Origin: GCA-2737125 sp044336815
GTDB taxonomy: Bacteria > Actinomycetota > Actinomycetes > S36-B12
Assembly (NCBI GenBank): GCA_044336815.1
Contig: JBIIOU010000001.1
Span: forward strand, 14,260-78,259
Reading direction: 5' to 3'
DNA: 64,000 bases
The notes beneath the pieces are model-generated. The model did no database searches. It was not told where the DNA came from and saw nothing but the letters and a program-made list of their open reading frames with translations. Made by a program: the position numbers and the translations under genes. This document shows, piece after piece, positions 9,118 to 17,396 of the stretch; within the stretch, counting starts at the first letter, position 1, and the number at the start of each line of letters is the position of its first letter.

Positions 9118-10647
9118 CTAAACCAACCCTGAATACTTCGCTGCCTTGCGGACTTTAGGCCAGAGCTCTACGAATTCATCTCGGTAGTCCATTTCGCGAT
9201 CTACCTCATATGCGTACAACCGCCCGAGCATGAATGCTGTTGGACCGTCCGACTTTCCGGATATCTCCAGAAGCAAATGTTGTGCGATGTAGGTGTCCTG
9301 ATGGTTACCGAGGACTTCGGTGACATCCGCCAGTGCGCGACCGAATGCCGCTGCCTCTGGACCAAAAATTGGTGACACGGCTTCGACCGCATATCGCGCC
9401 CGTTTCGCTTTTATTCGAGCGCGGTGCCATGCGGGGCTGGGGGTAACTAATTGGAGTCCGCCTACGGATTTGCGTAATGCCGACCACTCACGCGTCACGA
9501 GGTTAGGAAGTACCTCTTCGCAGGGCAAGTATGCGTCATCCAAAACTTGTGGCTCACGCGCTGCGGCTACTAAGTCTTCTAGCAAATATTCATGTCGGTC
9601 GCTACGAAGTGCAGCAAGGGCACCCGCGCGGGCGCTCTTTAATCGCGCATTAAGCCATGCCGTTATTGCGGATGGGGCTAATTCATCGCTGGGGTCAAGA
9701 ACCCTAGCGTCTTTTACCAGGCGCTTAAGTAGAACTTCGGTATCGCGAATTGCACCGAGCTCTTGAGCCATCCACGCAAGCTCTTCGGTCAAAGTAGAGG
9801 CCCATTCCGCTTCGAGAAGCGGACCAAATGTGCGGAGCGTGCTGCGAAGTCTGCGCGCAGCAACGCGCATTTGGTGGACGGAGTCCTCGGTATCACGTCG
9901 CACGCCGACATCCGCGAAAAGTAAATGCCGAGCGTGATCGCCGATTATCGAGCGGATGGCGTCAATGGCAACCCCCTCGCGGGTGGTCATCGCGCTCACC
10001 GGGATATCGGGGGGCGAGGTAGCGCGAGCGCCAAGTGCGCTAGCAGCCTTACTTGCTGAGCCGGGAACAGCACCGGCGCTAATAAATGCGTTGGCGATTA
10101 CGTCCATTAAGGCAAGTGCGTTTTGGTCTTCGGCGTTCAGCGTCTCGACTTCGATTTCTCGGAAGCTCGTCGTTGTCTGGTTGGCGGTTTCCGAAACCAA
10201 AACCTGGTCATCGACGATTTCAATAACTGAGGTACCGTTGGAATCGGACACGAGATATGGCGTGCGTATTGTGGTGACCGTTACCACCGGCAGCAACTGC
10301 GCATCGCGCACCAGCGGCGAAACGATGTCAGCGAGGGTAGCTGGTACTACGCCAGGTGCACCAGCGTCTAGTGGCAGCCTAACCTCATCCCGCGAGGACT
10401 CATCAGCTTTGGCCACGGGCAGTTTCAGATGCCAGCCGGCATCGTCACCACCAACACGTCGGCGCAAGGTGATGCGCCATCTGAATAGGCGAAGCTCTGG
10501 GGTGTCGTAGTAGACGGCGGTCATTTCGAATGGGTTGCCTGGCTCCCAGGTGGTGATTACGCCACTGCTAACCAGATCCGGAAAGGTGAACTGCGCAGGC
10601 ACGCGCAATTTACGCTCCACTTCACGGTGGACCGTAGGAGTTGTCAT
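9118..10647 (-). CDS. CYTH and CHAD domain protein, likely polyphosphate-associated
   Basis: The N-terminal CYTH (triphosphate tunnel) domain shows ExExK as E9, E11, K13. Members hydrolyse inorganic triphosphate or other triphosphates inside a beta tunnel. The C-terminal CHAD domain (about 217-500) is a His/Lys/Arg-rich helical bundle known to bind polyphosphate granules; segments such as VHQMRVAARRLRSTLRTFG carry its basic signature. At 509 residues this is the standard fused form. Its ATG overlaps the ppk stop (ATGA), so the two are probably translated together, which supports a polyphosphate role. Exact substrate unknown. Confidence 0.9.
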   Translation of the reverse strand: MTTPTVHREVERKLRVPAQFTFPDLVSSGVITTWEPGNPFEMTAVYYDTPELRLFRWRITLRRRVGGDDAGWHLKLPVAKADESSRDEVRLPLDAGAPGVVPATLADIVSPLVRDAQLLPVVTVTTIRTPYLVSDSNGTSVIEIVDDQVLVSETANQTTTSFREIEVETLNAEDQNALALMDVIANAFISAGAVPGSASKAASALGARATSPPDIPVSAMTTREGVAIDAIRSIIGDHARHLLFADVGVRRDTEDSVHQMRVAARRLRSTLRTFGPLLEAEWASTLTEELAWMAQELGAIRDTEVLLKRLVKDARVLDPSDELAPSAITAWLNARLKSARAGALAALRSDRHEYLLEDLVAAAREPQVLDDAYLPCEEVLPNLVTREWSALRKSVGGLQLVTPSPAWHRARIKAKRARYAVEAVSPIFGPEAAAFGRALADVTEVLGNHQDTYIAQHLLLEISGKSDGPTAFMLGRLYAYEVDREMDYRDEFVELWPKVRKAAKYSGLV

Positions 10648-12755
10648 GGAGCCCCTAGATTCCCAGCAATAAGGGTTTCCTGGAAGTCAAGAAGTGTGGT
10701 GCCATCGGCGCTGCGGGTTCGGCGTGTCCACGAGCCATCGGCGTGCAGATCCCAAGCCGAAGTACCGGCGTCAAATGCAAGGTCGAATAACGTGTTGATC
10801 TCACCAACATGCTCAGGATCGCGCAACTGCACCAATGCTTCCACCCGGCGATCAAGGTTGCGGTGCATCATGTCAGCAGAACCTATCCAGATCTCAGGTA
10901 TTCCGCCATTGTCGAACCCATAGCAGCGTGAATGCTCGAGGAATCGGCCGAGGATGCTGATCACTCGGATATTCTCACTAAGCTGAGGTACTCCTGGTCG
11001 CAACGAGCAGATGCCTCGCACCCACACTTCAATGGGCACCCCTGCTCCTGATGCTCGGTACAGCGCATCGACCACTCGCTCGTCGACAAGTGCATTTACT
11101 TTGAATCTAATACGTGCCGGGCGTCCTTGGGCATGGTGTTCGATTTCGCGGTCAATACGATCCAACAATCCTGAACGAACGGAATGGGGCGCGACAAGTA
11201 AACGGTCATACTGGGTGTTCATTGAATAACCGGACAACACATTGAAAAGGTTTGCTACGTCGTCGCCAACGGTAGTGCTGCAAGTCAATAAGCCAAAATC
11301 TTCATATAAGCGCGCCGTCTTCGGATGGTAATTCCCGGTGCCGATATGGCAGTAGCGACGCAACTGGTCACCGTCATTTCGAACCACCATTGATAACTTG
11401 CTGTGGGTCTTTAGGCCTACGAGACCATAAACGACATGTACTCCAGCTTCCTCAAGCTTGCGGCTCCACGCGATGTTATTTTCTTCATCGAAGCGAGCCT
11501 TGATTTCAACGATGGCAAGAACTTGCTTGCCCTCCTGGGCGGCGGTGATCAACGCGTCGACGATCGGTGAGTCGCCGCTGGTGCGATAAAGAGTCTGCTT
11601 AATGGCAAGGACGTTCGGATCAATCGCTGCTTGTTCAAGAAATAGTTGCACGCTCGTTGAGAATGAGTCATATGGGTGATGAAGTAAAATATCACGCTCG
11701 CGAATACAGGCCAAGACGTCGGGCGCGGATGAAGATTCAACACCGGCGAGTTGGCGTGAGGTCTTGGAAACATATTTGCGGAGCTTCAGGTCGTCACGAT
11801 CAAGTGCGTACAGATCCCAAAGGCCGGTTAGGTCAAGTGGACCAGGTATCCGGAAGACTTCATGTTCGTTGACATCGAGTTCACTCATCAGCAATTCAAG
11901 TACGTGTGGGTCCATCGACTGTTCGACTTCTAGGCGAACGGGTGGGCCGAATCTGCGACGCATGAGCTCGCGCTCAAGTGCGAGCAGCAGGTTTTCCGCG
12001 TCATCCTCTTCGACTTCAACATCTTCATTGCGTGTGACTCGAAAAGAGTGATTTTGCAAAATCTGCATACCGGGGAAGAGGTCGTCAAGGTGCGCACCCA
12101 TTACATCTTCAAGGGGAACAAATCGTTGTGGTGCGACCTTCACGAACCGAGGCAATGACGGCGGTACTTTCACGCGGGCGAACAACTCGGTGCCACTGAC
12201 AGGATTACGCACCACCACCGCCAGGTTCAACGAGAGACCGCTGATGTAAGGGAATGGATGCGAAGGGTCCACGGCAAGTGGTGTGAGAACCGGGAATACC
12301 TGCGCATCAAAGAATCTATTCATCTCGGCGCGTTCATTTTCGGTAAGGTCTTGCCAACGAAGCAACTCGATGCCGGCGGCTAATAGGCCTGGTAACACAT
12401 CCGAGTGAAAGACTTGGGCTTGCTCTCGCTGCATCGCGTGGGCGCGTTCCCAGATATCTTCCAGAACTTCACGCGGAGTGTGGCCATTTGCGGCCCTAAC
12501 CGCGATGCCGGTGGCAATGCGCCGCTTGAGTCCTGCGACCCGAACCATGAAGAACTCATCTAAGTTGCTGGCAAAAATGGCGAGGAATTTAGCGCGCTCC
12601 AATACTGGGAGCCGGTCGTCCTCAGATAACTCAAGTACCCGCTGGTTGAAGGCGAGCCAAGACAACTCGCGGTCGAGGAAGCGGTCAACACTGGCCGTTG
12701 GGTCCGAGCCAGCCTCAGTTGCTTGATTAGCGAGGTTCTCCTGGCTGGTTGTCAT
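10644..12755 (-). CDS. ppk1: Polyphosphate kinase 1
   Basis: Reversibly polymerises the gamma-phosphate of ATP into inorganic polyphosphate. The 703-residue protein has all four PPK1 domains: the N-terminal bundle (RELSWLAFNQRVLELSED), head domain, and two phospholipase-D-like catalytic domains. The phospho-accepting His is in HIGTGNYHPKTARLYEDFG, and FDEENNIAWSRKLEEAG is also family-typical. It starts 33 bp after mshD and runs into the CYTH/CHAD gene with a 4-nt overlap. Position downstream of glnR suggests nitrogen-linked transcription, though an internal promoter is possible. Confidence 0.97.
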   Translation of the reverse strand: MTTSQENLANQATEAGSDPTASVDRFLDRELSWLAFNQRVLELSEDDRLPVLERAKFLAIFASNLDEFFMVRVAGLKRRIATGIAVRAANGHTPREVLEDIWERAHAMQREQAQVFHSDVLPGLLAAGIELLRWQDLTENERAEMNRFFDAQVFPVLTPLAVDPSHPFPYISGLSLNLAVVVRNPVSGTELFARVKVPPSLPRFVKVAPQRFVPLEDVMGAHLDDLFPGMQILQNHSFRVTRNEDVEVEEDDAENLLLALERELMRRRFGPPVRLEVEQSMDPHVLELLMSELDVNEHEVFRIPGPLDLTGLWDLYALDRDDLKLRKYVSKTSRQLAGVESSSAPDVLACIRERDILLHHPYDSFSTSVQLFLEQAAIDPNVLAIKQTLYRTSGDSPIVDALITAAQEGKQVLAIVEIKARFDEENNIAWSRKLEEAGVHVVYGLVGLKTHSKLSMVVRNDGDQLRRYCHIGTGNYHPKTARLYEDFGLLTCSTTVGDDVANLFNVLSGYSMNTQYDRLLVAPHSVRSGLLDRIDREIEHHAQGRPARIRFKVNALVDERVVDALYRASGAGVPIEVWVRGICSLRPGVPQLSENIRVISILGRFLEHSRCYGFDNGGIPEIWIGSADMMHRNLDRRVEALVQLRDPEHVGEINTLFDLAFDAGTSAWDLHADGSWTRRTRSADGTTLLDFQETLIAGNLGAP

Positions 12756-12788
12756 GCCTAGATCGTCGCATAGTCAGGTGAACAATTG

Positions 12789-13739
12789 CTATTGAGTATG
12801 CCGTTGGTACAGCACATCGGTGTCCCAGCGGGTGAACCCCAGGCTGGAATAAAGCTTAAGGGCGGGGCCGTTGGTGGCATCTACGTAAAGCATGGCCTGA
12901 TTTAAACCTAGATCGCGAAGGTGCTGAAGGCCGATTATGGTGATGGCCCGGCCTAATCCGGTGCCTTGCCACGTCGGGTCGACGCCAACCACGTACACCT
13001 CTCCGAGCGCTTCGTGTGCATGAGCTTCGTGTGCCTGAGATGCCTGCCCGGTCGCCCCATGTACTTTCGTCCAGTGAAAGCCAGCGATTTCGCCGGAGTC
13101 ATCTGCGATGGCAAGGATGAATCCGTCGGTTGAAAACCATGGCTCACCCATCCGGCTTTCAAGATCAGCAATGAGCCACCCACCTTGCTCGGGGTGGTTG
13201 GCAAAGGCTCGGCTGTTTAGTTCGAGCCAAGCCTGAGCATCGAGGTCGGGGCTGAAAGTGCGAAGGCTAATGCCCGGCGGTAAAACGGGGGTGCTTAGCG
13301 GTGTCCGCAGGGACCGACGCATCTGCCATAGCACTCGGGTGTTGATGAAGTTCATTGAACGCGCAAGTTCAATCGCGGCTAACTGTTCGCCATGTGCCCA
13401 TAAACGAAGCCTTTTATCGGGCACAGTACTAAGCATCGACTGTACGAGCTCACGACCAATTCCGATACGTCGGTGAGCTGGATGGACGGCTAGTTCGGCG
13501 CTTGGCCCAGCAACACCGTCGGTTGCATCTAGATGTGCGTATCCAACAAGAACGCCGCTCTGGCGCATCAAGAAGTGTTGATCGTGATGGTCGCCGCCAT
13601 GGCTTACATGAAGCCACACATGCTCGGACAATGGATGCAGGCCGTCAGCCTGCAGCACAACGGCAACCAGTTCGCTGATTTCTTCGACTTCAGCATCAGT
13701 CAGATGTGAAGTGACGGATAATTGATTAGACGGGTTCAC
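12789..13739 (-). CDS. mshD: Mycothiol synthase
   Basis: Last step of mycothiol synthesis: acetylates the cysteinyl amine of Cys-GlcN-Ins with acetyl-CoA. The 316-residue protein is a tandem GNAT, with acetyl-CoA loops visible in both halves: PAHRRIGIGRELV near residue 90 and PTWQGTGLGRAI near 260. GTG start, 9 bp after the glnR stop, so co-transcription is likely. The glnR-mshD pair also occurs in Mycobacterium (Rv0818-Rv0819). With mshA at 24 kb this shows the cell uses mycothiol as main thiol buffer; mshB and mshC are not in the window. Confidence 0.92.
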   Translation of the reverse strand: MNPSNQLSVTSHLTDAEVEEISELVAVVLQADGLHPLSEHVWLHVSHGGDHHDQHFLMRQSGVLVGYAHLDATDGVAGPSAELAVHPAHRRIGIGRELVQSMLSTVPDKRLRLWAHGEQLAAIELARSMNFINTRVLWQMRRSLRTPLSTPVLPPGISLRTFSPDLDAQAWLELNSRAFANHPEQGGWLIADLESRMGEPWFSTDGFILAIADDSGEIAGFHWTKVHGATGQASQAHEAHAHEALGEVYVVGVDPTWQGTGLGRAITIIGLQHLRDLGLNQAMLYVDATNGPALKLYSSLGFTRWDTDVLYQRHTQ

Positions 13740-13748
13740 GCACTCGGC

Positions 13749-14486
13749 TCACGAATGGGATGAACTTAGATCAACTGTGGATTCCAAAGTCGCGAGGGTT
13801 GAGTCGCCGGTGCGTTGCGGTACGAATCGGTAACCAACATTTCGAACGGTACCGATGAGCGCCTCATCTTCAACACCGAGTTTTGCGCGAAGACGACGCA
13901 CGTGTACATCAACGGTGCGCGTGCCACCGAAATAGTCGTAGCCCCAGACTTCTTGCAATAGCAGTGCACGGGTGAATACCCGACCAGCGTGTTGAGCTAA
14001 GTACTTTAATAGTTCAAATTCTTTAAACGTGAGATCGAGAGTGCGCCCACGCAGTTTGGCTGTATAGGTTGCCTCATCGATCATGAGTTCGCCGCTGCGG
14101 ATTTCTTCTGGCTCACCCGCGGGCACGCCCTTGACTTCTTGGACCCGAGAGATGGCCAGACGCAAGCGGGCTTCAAGTTCAGCGGGTGAAGTGCTGTCGA
14201 CGAGTACTTCGTCCATTCCCCAGTCCCACTGAATCGCCGATAGCCCGCCCTCGGTGGTTACCAAGATCACGGGCACGCCGACGCCGGTCTGACGGATAAG
14301 GCGGGTGAGCCCTCGGACGGCCGGAAGATCGCGCCGGCCATCAATTATTAAGACATCGCAATCGGGTGCGGAAAGCAGAGCGGTGGGCTCGGCGGGCAAG
14401 GTGCGCACATGGTGGGCCAGCAGGCTGAGGGCAGGCAGCACCTCAGAAGACGGCTCCATAGCTCGGGTGAGCAGTACCAAGCGCAT
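13749..14486 (-). CDS. glnR: GlnR-type OmpR-family nitrogen regulator
   Basis: Global nitrogen-assimilation regulator of actinomycetes, an orphan response regulator without a cognate kinase. The receiver-like domain (1-115) has the family opening LLTRAMEPSSEVLPAL and Asp49 in LIIDGRRDLP, where GlnR proteins hold a structural rather than phosphorylated aspartate. The winged-helix DNA-binding domain (about 135-230) ends YDYFGGTRTVDVHVRRLRAK. Length 245. First gene of a minus-strand run to mshD, ppk1, CYTH/CHAD and Nudix. Divergent from a hydrolase gene only 32 bp away. The start follows a TAAGGT-N6-ATG leaderless pattern. Confidence 0.9.
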   Translation of the reverse strand: MRLVLLTRAMEPSSEVLPALSLLAHHVRTLPAEPTALLSAPDCDVLIIDGRRDLPAVRGLTRLIRQTGVGVPVILVTTEGGLSAIQWDWGMDEVLVDSTSPAELEARLRLAISRVQEVKGVPAGEPEEIRSGELMIDEATYTAKLRGRTLDLTFKEFELLKYLAQHAGRVFTRALLLQEVWGYDYFGGTRTVDVHVRRLRAKLGVEDEALIGTVRNVGYRFVPQRTGDSTLATLESTVDLSSSHS

Positions 14487-14498
14487 AGGGGCACCTTA
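14487..14498 (-). promoter_or_regulatory. Leaderless -10 element of glnR
   Basis: On the minus strand TAAGGT (14498-14493) precedes the glnR ATG by 6 nt. The spacer has no ribosome-binding site. It matches the glgC arrangement exactly and lies inside the 32-bp divergent gap. Confidence 0.5.
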
Positions 14499-14518
14499 TC
14501 GTCAGCAAGAATGACGAC

Positions 14519-15328
14519 ATGATCGCGGACCAGCAGGCAACCTTGTTCGCGGCTGATGGCGTGCGCATTAGCGCCTCCCATTTCGCTGCATCAGATAACA
14601 ATGCGACCCGCGCTTTCGTGGTGGTGCATGGGTTCACGGGTGGGTGGCGCCAGGAACGGGTCCAAAAAGTTGTGATTCGGTTGCGCGAGTTCGGTGGAGT
14701 TGTTGCGCTGGATATGCGCGGTCATGGAAGATCAGGTGGCACTTCAACTTTAGGCATGGATGAAGTTCATGATGTAGCAGCAGCGGTTAGCTGGGCGCGG
14801 GATCTTGGGTATCAGCGCGTAGTTTCTGTTGGCTTTTCGATGGGGGGGTCGGTGGTAGTGCGTGAAGCTGCATTGCACCGCGAGGCAAAGGCCAATGTTG
14901 ATGCGGTGGTGAGCGTGAGCGGCACCGCGTTCTGGTATTACCGCGGCACTCCAGTTATGCGACTTGTACATCGAATGGTGGGATCAAAATCTGGTCGAGC
15001 CGCAATGCGCGCTCAGGGTGTTCGCATAGGTTCGGCGCCGTGGCCGACACCTGCGCCCATTTCTCCTGTTGAAGCCGCAGCTAGGTTGGGTAAAATTCCA
15101 TTGCTGGTGGTTCATGGCACCGTCGATTGCTACTTCCCGGTGGAGCACGCGCATGCGCTATATCAAGCAGCACTAGTGGGTGGAAGCACGCAATCTGAGG
15201 AATGGATCATTGACGGATTCGGTCACGCTGAATCGGCAATAGCTCTTCAGACGATTGACGAGATAGGGCAATGGGCTGTTAAACACTGCCAAGGGGAGCA
15301 TCATCAACTGAGAGTTGATTCATTATGA
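14519..15328 (+). CDS. Alpha/beta-hydrolase
   Basis: Cytosolic alpha/beta-hydrolase of 269 residues, substrate unknown. The oxyanion motif VVHGFTGGW, the nucleophile elbow GFSMGG, an acid in HGTVDCYFP and His in DGFGHAES form a complete Ser-Asp-His triad. The last codons overlap the thioredoxin start (ATGA), so it is coupled to the redox genes that follow. The start is 32 bp from divergent glnR, with AAGAAT six nucleotides upstream of the ATG as a possible leaderless -10. Esterase, thioesterase or peptidase activity are all possible. Confidence 0.82.
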   Translation: MIADQQATLFAADGVRISASHFAASDNNATRAFVVVHGFTGGWRQERVQKVVIRLREFGGVVALDMRGHGRSGGTSTLGMDEVHDVAAAVSWARDLGYQRVVSVGFSMGGSVVVREAALHREAKANVDAVVSVSGTAFWYYRGTPVMRLVHRMVGSKSGRAAMRAQGVRIGSAPWPTPAPISPVEAAARLGKIPLLVVHGTVDCYFPVEHAHALYQAALVGGSTQSEEWIIDGFGHAESAIALQTIDEIGQWAVKHCQGEHHQLRVDSL

Positions 15329-15759
15329 AGGGTTTGTACCTAGTTCTTGCCATTCTTGTTTTGGCCTCTGCCTTTGGGCTTTGGTATCGCGCAAATAATG
15401 GACGTATGCGAACGGCGGATATGCGCACGGCGGGGGCTGATGAGCACGGCGGTGAAACGTTAGATGCGCAAACGATCGGGGTGGCCTTGGGCACTCGTGC
15501 CACATTCGTGCAGTTCTCATCCGCTTTTTGCCAGCCCTGTCGAGCCACGAGACAAATTCTCGGGGAAGTTAGCGGCATGGTCGAGGGAGTCGCGCATGTC
15601 GATATTGATGCGGAATCAAACCTTGAGCTGGTTAGGGCACTCGATATTAGGCGCACGCCAACCGTGTTGGTGCTGGATAGTGCGGGGCGCATCCGCAAGC
15701 GCGCTAGTGGATTACCGAGAAAAGCTGATGTAATTGCCGCTCTAGGCGACCTGGATTAG
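15325..15759 (+). CDS. Membrane-anchored thioredoxin-like protein (ThiX-like)
   Basis: Thioredoxin-fold protein of 144 residues tethered by one N-terminal transmembrane helix (about 3-21), so the catalytic domain probably faces outside. The active site is CQPC (Cys69, Cys72) in SSAFCQPCRATR, followed by a cis-Pro region near RRTPTV. It resembles mycobacterial ThiX (Rv0816c), which also lies close to glnR (Rv0818) and mshD. Translationally coupled to the hydrolase upstream and followed by DUF4395. Probably reduces or isomerises disulfides of exported proteins; partner not known. Confidence 0.85.
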   Translation: MKGLYLVLAILVLASAFGLWYRANNGRMRTADMRTAGADEHGGETLDAQTIGVALGTRATFVQFSSAFCQPCRATRQILGEVSGMVEGVAHVDIDAESNLELVRALDIRRTPTVLVLDSAGRIRKRASGLPRKADVIAALGDLD

Positions 15760-15837
15760 TCTGCAAAAGATTTGCAATTAGGCCTGAGTACTTAATAATA
15801 AAGGCAGGGTCGTGCCCACCGGAACGGCCAATACCTT

Positions 15838-16335
15838 ATGTTTATGACGATTTCAGCCGGCGCAAACGCAGGCCTAACCTCAAAAACTAAATCCGGGCCT
15901 TGCACTCGGGTCAGCATTGATCCGCGTGGACCCAGGTTCGGCGGAGGTATCACAACTGTGGTGCTGGCCATCGCGCTAATTACCATGGGCACCGCATTTG
16001 GTACTGCAGTTCTCGCCTGGCAAACGATTGTTTTTGCCTTGGGGGCCTTCATCGGATTACGTGCGCAGCCTTATGGCTGGCTATTTCGAACTTTCATTCA
16101 GCCACGGCTTCCCGCCCCGGCTGAGTTAGAAGATTCGGCACCACCGCGGTTTGCTCAACTAGTTGGTTTTGGGTTCTTGGCCGTGGCGCTCGTAACGGCT
16201 TTACTCGGTGTCACTTTGGTCTCGACTGTTGCGGTGGCGTTCGCGCTCGTTGCGGCTTTCCTAAATGCTGCGTTCAATTTCTGCCTGGGCTGCGAGGTTT
16301 TCATTCTCGGCAAGCGCTTAACACGGTCAAACTGA
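15838..16335 (+). CDS. DUF4395 membrane protein
   Basis: 165-residue integral membrane protein with two pairs of helices (about 38-75 and 103-150) and the DUF4395 signature FNFCLGCEVF (144-153), which keeps two cysteines at the membrane face. DUF4395 proteins commonly sit beside thioredoxin-like proteins, as here. Electron relay across the membrane is an attractive inference but not shown. Two starts, 15838 and 15844, are equally good: no Shine-Dalgarno is present, and TACCTT lies just upstream, so this may be another leaderless gene starting at 15844. Confidence 0.82.
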   Translation: MFMTISAGANAGLTSKTKSGPCTRVSIDPRGPRFGGGITTVVLAIALITMGTAFGTAVLAWQTIVFALGAFIGLRAQPYGWLFRTFIQPRLPAPAELEDSAPPRFAQLVGFGFLAVALVTALLGVTLVSTVAVAFALVAAFLNAAFNFCLGCEVFILGKRLTRSN

Positions 16336-16336
16336 A

Positions 16337-16711
16337 TCAATAAGTGAGTGCCTGCACGCCGGGTTGGATAGCTTCCTCGACAAAGACTGCGGCACCGGCA
16401 ATTCGGATACCGGGTATTAGGTCTTCTGGGCTAATCCCACGACGTTGTGCGCATTGGGTGCAAACGGTGACGGATCCGGCGGCCAAAATCCCGGAGAGCA
16501 GATCTGCCAGTGGTGCTGCATGCTCGAGGACAAACTCTTCGGCACGCCCCGGTAGTGCGAACCAAGCGGCTTCACCCGTTAGCCAAAGTGAGATACCAAC
16601 ACCAGATGCAGCAGCCACTGCGGCCACGGTAAAGCCTTGCGAACAGCGTTCTGGGGCATCGGCACCGACCATGACTTTGATCAGCAATTGACGTGACGTG
16701 GATTCACTCAT
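16337..16711 (-). CDS. DsrE-family protein
   Basis: Small (124 residues) soluble protein of the DsrE/DsrF-like fold, a family used in sulfur relay and in poorly defined redox roles. QLLIKVMVGADAPERC marks the first strand and loop, and VCTQCAQRRGI holds a CxxC pair (about residues 82-85) that could bear sulfur or disulfide chemistry. I start at ATG 16711, since the upstream extension is not DsrE-like and would overlap the divergent miniprotein. Its stop is 1 bp from that of DUF4395. Function unknown. Confidence 0.75.
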   Translation of the reverse strand: MSESTSRQLLIKVMVGADAPERCSQGFTVAAVAAASGVGISLWLTGEAAWFALPGRAEEFVLEHAAPLADLLSGILAAGSVTVCTQCAQRRGISPEDLIPGIRIAGAAVFVEEAIQPGVQALTY

Positions 16712-16717
16712 GGGTAG

Positions 16718-16730
16718 TAGGCTGCCGCAT
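16718..16730 (+). promoter_or_regulatory. Leaderless -10 element of the 37-residue miniprotein
   Basis: TAGGCT (16718-16723) stands 7 nt before the ATG at 16731. The whole divergent gap to the DsrE gene is 19 bp, too short for separate promoters and ribosome-binding sites. Confidence 0.4.
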
Positions 16731-16844
16731 ATGCTTGAGGCCCTCTCCGCCGCCCTGCTCATCGCGGCCACCTTGCTAATTGCCGGTGGTTCTAGTTTCC
16801 TCGTCTACCGCCTGATTAGCGGGCCCGTGACGGGCGGCGAGTAA
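16731..16844 (+). CDS. Single-pass membrane miniprotein (37 residues)
   Basis: Short frame of 37 codons plus TAA. The product begins MLEALSAALLIAATLLIAGG and consists of one transmembrane helix (about 4-26) with a short Gly-rich tail. I support it because it ends 3 bp before the GTG of the nitrobindin-like gene, sits exactly in the operon slot, has a -10 hexamer at leaderless spacing and uses codons like its neighbours. No family is recognised. It may be a leader-like coupling ORF or a small membrane regulator. Confidence 0.55.
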   Translation: MLEALSAALLIAATLLIAGGSSFLVYRLISGPVTGGE

Positions 16845-16847
16845 CCC

Positions 16848-17396
16848 GTGGCCGCGACACCAGTTGGCGTGCTACCTCCAGAGCTACTGCCTCTTTCGTG
16901 GCTGCTTGGGAGTTGGGTTGGCGTTGGTACCGGCCAATACCCGACCATCGAAGATTTTCGTTTTGGCCAAGAGATTTCATTCGCTTTCGATGGTCGCCCG
17001 TTTCTTTCCTACTGGTCACGAAGTTGGCTACTTGATGATGACGGTAACCGGGTGCGTCCGCTCGGAACCGAAGCGGGATTCTGGCGCCCCCGCCCAAATA
17101 ATCGACTGGAAGTACAACTGGCACACCCGACTGGTTTTGCCGAAGTTTGGTACGGCCAAATTGAGGTTACTGGCATAGAGGACGCCGTTATCACCGGTGC
17201 TAGGGCCGAATTGCGAACTGACGTCGTTGCGCGCACCGAAAGCGCGAAAGAGTACACCGATGGCCAACGGCTTTATGGTCTAGTGGGAGGCCAATTGCTA
17301 TGGACATTTGACATGGCAGCAATGGGCCAAAGCATGACCAATCACCTAGCGGCTACTTTGTTCCAAGTTAGCGAAGGAGATCTCGGTGGCGAGTGA
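16848..17396 (+). CDS. Nitrobindin-like heme protein (peroxynitrite isomerase family)
   Basis: Ten-stranded beta-barrel family that binds ferric heme and isomerises peroxynitrite to nitrate in characterised members such as mycobacterial Rv2717c. The 182-residue protein has the signature LLGSWVGVGTGQYPT (about 19-33) and the C-terminal heme-ligand region MTNHLAATLFQ, with His near 167. GTG start. It overlaps the Fur-family gene by 11 nt, within a run of miniprotein, nitrobindin, Fur-family and YgfZ-like genes. Consistent with oxidative and nitrosative defence under metal control; heme binding itself is inferred. Confidence 0.85.
   Translation: MAATPVGVLPPELLPLSWLLGSWVGVGTGQYPTIEDFRFGQEISFAFDGRPFLSYWSRSWLLDDDGNRVRPLGTEAGFWRPRPNNRLEVQLAHPTGFAEVWYGQIEVTGIEDAVITGARAELRTDVVARTESAKEYTDGQRLYGLVGGQLLWTFDMAAMGQSMTNHLAATLFQVSEGDLGGE

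Noticed and set aside
9320..9766. 148-codon plus-strand frame opposite the CYTH/CHAD gene
   Set aside because: Ser/Arg-rich shadow translation, no family, no start signal.
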